From positions 1-16,369 of the forward strand of contig JBFFQB010000076.1 in assembly GCA_041573795.1 (NCBI GenBank): a stretch of DNA of 16,369 bases, given 5' to 3'. Below are positions 14,151-16,369 of this stretch, one piece after another (the first letter of the stretch is position 1; the number at the start of each line of letters is the position of its first letter). The position numbers were made by a program, and so were the translations under genes. The notes beneath the pieces were generated by a model, which worked only from the letters and a program-made list of their open reading frames with translations, was not told where the DNA came from and ran no database searches. The DNA is from E44-bin32 sp041573795 (GTDB taxonomy: Bacteria > Chloroflexota > Anaerolineae > Anaerolineales > E44-bin32).

Positions 14151-15830
14151 ATGTACGATAAAGAGCAACTCGAAGCGCTGCGACAAGCTTTAGAGAAGTG
14201 GGAAGAAACGAACCTCCAAAAAGCCCTTTCCACCCGACCGGAGCGCCAGGATCGGTTTATGACGACCTCCTCTGAGACCATCGAGCGCTTGTATACACCA
14301 TTAGACCTCCCCGATCTCGATTATCTTGACGACCTGGGCATGCCCGGCGAATATCCCTTCACACGTGGTGTCCATCCGACAATGCATCGTGGGCGTTTAT
14401 GGACCATGCGCATGTTCGCGGGGTTTGGCACCGCAGAAGAGACCAATCAACGGTTCAAGTACTTGCTCGATCAAGGACAAACGGGGCTATCCATCGCCTT
14501 TGATCTGGCCACGCTCATGGGCTATGACACGGATGCCCCTGAGGCACTCGGTGAATTTGGTAAATGTGGCGTCGCAGTTTCATCTTTGCAGGATATGGAA
14601 ATCCTGCTTGCTGACATCCCGCTCGATAAGGTCTCAACTAGCATGACGATCAACTCGCCCGCCGCGGTGATTTGGGCGATGTACATTGCCACGGCCGAGA
14701 AACAGGGTGTTAAGCCAGCCCAACTGCGTGGAACGACCCAGAATGACATTTTAAAAGAGTACATCGCACAGAAAGAATATATCTTTCCTCCAGAACCCTC
14801 CATGCGCCTCGTTGTGGACACGATAGAGTATGGATCCCAAAGCCTTCCTCTATGGAATACCATTTCAATCTCTGGCTACCATATCCGCGAAGCCGGATCT
14901 ACGGCTGCACAAGAGCTCGCTTTCACACTCGCCGATGGACTGGAATACGTCCGCTGGACTCTCGAGCGGGGTCTCGACATCGATGAATTTACCCCCCGGC
15001 TCTCATTCTTCTTCAATGCCCATAATGACTTCTTCGAGGAGATCGGAAAGTACAGAGCCGCTCGCAGGATCTGGGCGCAAGAGATGCGCGAAACCTATAA
15101 CGCAAAAAATCCACGCTCCTGGTTGATGCGCTTTCACACACAAACCGCTGGCGTCAGTCTTACTGCACAACAACCTGAAAACAACATTGTGCGGGTTGCG
15201 ATCCAGGCGCTAGCCGCCGTCCTTGGGGGAACACAATCCCTACACACCAATTCTATGGATGAAGCTCTCGCCCTGCCCTCAGAACACGCCGTCACAATCG
15301 CGCTCAGGACTCAGCAAATCCTGGCAGAGGAATCAGGGGTGGCCTCGACAGCTGATCCGCTCGGAGGGTCATTCTATGTAGAAGCCCTGACCAACCGCAT
15401 GGAAGCCCAGACCCGAGCCTACTTCAAGCAAATTGATGAATTTGGGGGAGTCCTTCCTGCCATTCAAGCTGGTTTTTTCCAACGTGAAATCCAGGAGGCC
15501 GCCTATCGCTATCAACGTGAAATCGACGACGACCAACGCTTGATTGTTGGCATCAACGCCTTCCAGGATCAGGAAAACTATCGAGTACCGCTGCTTGAAA
15601 TGGACCCGGAAGGCTATAAACGGCAAGTCCAGAGACTCGAACAATTGCGTCAAAACCGCGATAATGGCGCCGTTGGAGCAGCGCTGGATAAACTGCGCAT
15701 CGCTTGCCAGGGCACGGATAACACCATGCCCTTCATCCTCGACGCTGTGCGAAGTTATGCCACGCTGGGCGAAATTATTGATGTGATGCGTGAAGTATTT
15801 GGAACCTACCAAGAGCCCTCCTGGTTGTAA
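14151..15830 (+). CDS. Acyl-CoA mutase large subunit, isobutyryl-CoA mutase-like (Phe/Gln type), catalytic domain only
   Basis: A second adenosylcobalamin-dependent mutase catalytic subunit, 559 aa, clearly paralogous to the one at 10505 (shared PGEYPFTRGV at 65-74, GTQSLHTNSMDEAL at 360-373 and SGYHIREAG at 241-249). It also lacks the B12-binding domain. At the two specificity positions it has Phe89 (MRMFAGFG) and Gln207 (EYIAQKEYIF), 118 residues apart, where methylmalonyl-CoA mutase has Tyr and Arg. Phe/Gln is the pattern of isobutyryl-CoA mutase, which interconverts isobutyryl-CoA and n-butyryl-CoA. His244 is kept. Ala116 argues against the 2-hydroxyisobutyryl-CoA type, which has Asp there. 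It has its own promoter and strong ribosome site, so it is regulated apart from the operon. No small-subunit gene is visible downstream. The specificity call rests on residues known from the family and needs an assay. Confidence 0.85.
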   Translation: MYDKEQLEALRQALEKWEETNLQKALSTRPERQDRFMTTSSETIERLYTPLDLPDLDYLDDLGMPGEYPFTRGVHPTMHRGRLWTMRMFAGFGTAEETNQRFKYLLDQGQTGLSIAFDLATLMGYDTDAPEALGEFGKCGVAVSSLQDMEILLADIPLDKVSTSMTINSPAAVIWAMYIATAEKQGVKPAQLRGTTQNDILKEYIAQKEYIFPPEPSMRLVVDTIEYGSQSLPLWNTISISGYHIREAGSTAAQELAFTLADGLEYVRWTLERGLDIDEFTPRLSFFFNAHNDFFEEIGKYRAARRIWAQEMRETYNAKNPRSWLMRFHTQTAGVSLTAQQPENNIVRVAIQALAAVLGGTQSLHTNSMDEALALPSEHAVTIALRTQQILAEESGVASTADPLGGSFYVEALTNRMEAQTRAYFKQIDEFGGVLPAIQAGFFQREIQEAAYRYQREIDDDQRLIVGINAFQDQENYRVPLLEMDPEGYKRQVQRLEQLRQNRDNGAVGAALDKLRIACQGTDNTMPFILDAVRSYATLGEIIDVMREVFGTYQEPSWL

Positions 15831-15921
15831 GCTCGTCAAGGGCCACACTGAACCGCTATCGCATTGTTGCTGGGATCAGCGCCATGAGGCGACCTCACCA
15901 CCACGACAGCATCGAGGTGAT

Positions 15922-16369
15922 ATGACTGACCAACGAAACATCCCAAGGATCACTGTAATCTTCCTGCTTCACTTGATGTTGATACTCTTCCTGACAGCCT
16001 GCAATCTACCCCGACCCACGGAAGGGACATCTGCTGACGTCGGCGAGGCTGTGGCCGCCACTCTCACCGCCCGGGCTCCAGCGCCTAGCGAGCCTGTGGA
16101 GCAAGAGCCGGCACCGCAACCCACCGAAGAGGTTGGGCATGTGAGCGGACAAATTTGCTACCCCTCTGAGCCACCGCTTCCCCCTCTGACAATTTACTTT
16201 GAGGGTACAGTGAATCAAGTTGTTCACTCGCTTGAACATACCAGTGGCACTGGAATGTATGAGATTGATTTACCAGCTGGGACTTACATCGCCTATGCTT
16301 GGCGTGACGGTTTCGATCTAGGCGGTGCCTATTCAGCCGCTGTACCTTGTGGTTTGAGTGTTAGCTGCA
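15922..16369 (+). CDS. Secreted lipoprotein, unknown function (3' end outside window)
   Basis: An open frame from ATG 15922 runs 149 codons to the window edge without a stop. The N-terminus is a lipoprotein signal peptide: basic residues (R5, R9), a hydrophobic core (about 10-24) and the lipobox LTAC with Cys27 as the lipidated residue. A low-complexity linker rich in Ala, Pro and Glu follows (about 40-70). Next comes a beta-rich domain with GHVSGQICYPS, LTIYFEG, YEIDLPAGTYIAYAW and a Cys-containing end, similar in style to carboxypeptidase-regulatory/transthyretin-like sandwiches in surface lipoproteins. GAGG at 15914-15917 gives a close ribosome site. It follows the mutase by 91 bp but has no obvious link to its function. 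The domain guess is weak because the protein is cut. Confidence 0.75.
   Translation, partial: MTDQRNIPRITVIFLLHLMLILFLTACNLPRPTEGTSADVGEAVAATLTARAPAPSEPVEQEPAPQPTEEVGHVSGQICYPSEPPLPPLTIYFEGTVNQVVHSLEHTSGTGMYEIDLPAGTYIAYAWRDGFDLGGAYSAAVPCGLSVSC

Noticed and set aside
14151..15830. Reading the second mutase as a 2-hydroxyisobutyryl-CoA mutase
   Set aside because: That enzyme has Ile and Asp at the matching positions; this protein has Phe89 and Ala116, so only Gln207 agrees.
15831..15921. Small hairpin TGAGG-CGA-CCTCA as a terminator after the second mutase
   Set aside because: Only 5 bp with a 3-nt loop and no T-run after it.

Overview
The window is a bacterial chromosome segment with dense, mostly plus-strand genes, roughly even base composition and very short gaps between genes. 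The gene set (GT39-type membrane glycosyltransferases, a separately encoded biotin carboxylase and biotin carrier, B12 mutase large subunits without their B12 domain, and a lipoprotein with an Ala/Pro/Glu-rich linker) fits a Chloroflexota (Anaerolineae-like) organism. That assignment is an inference from gene content and style; the window has no rRNA or other marker gene.

Layout. 1-3998: two adjacent multi-pass GT39/PMT-like glycosyltransferases, the first possibly cut at its 5' end. 4023-5451: a QOR/zinc-type alcohol dehydrogenase-like oxidoreductase and a small four-helix membrane protein. 5448-9872: a three-gene acyl-CoA carboxylase (carboxyltransferase, biotin carboxylase, biotin carrier) interrupted by an alpha/beta hydrolase. 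9879-12166: a CYTH-domain protein overlapping a methylmalonyl-CoA mutase large subunit. 12280-12813: methylmalonyl-CoA epimerase, probably with its own promoter. 12851-13926 (minus strand): a YbaK-type aminoacyl-tRNA editing protein and a four-helix membrane protein, separated by an intrinsic terminator. 14151-15830: a second acyl-CoA mutase large subunit behind an extended -10 promoter. 15922-end: the start of a secreted lipoprotein that runs off the window.

Pathway. The carboxylase has the Asp (residue 409) expected of propionyl-CoA carboxylases. With the epimerase and the first mutase it gives propionyl-CoA -> (S)-methylmalonyl-CoA -> (R)-methylmalonyl-CoA -> succinyl-CoA. Genes from 11 to 12166 are all co-oriented, with overlaps or gaps of about 50 bp or less, so they could form one long operon.

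Main point of interest. The two mutases look alike but differ at the two positions that set substrate choice in this family. The first has Tyr82/Arg200 (methylmalonyl-CoA mutase pattern) and the second Phe89/Gln207 (isobutyryl-CoA mutase pattern). Both lack the C-terminal B12-binding domain, and no small subunit or MeaB-type chaperone lies in the window, so the B12 subunit or subunits must be encoded elsewhere and might be shared.
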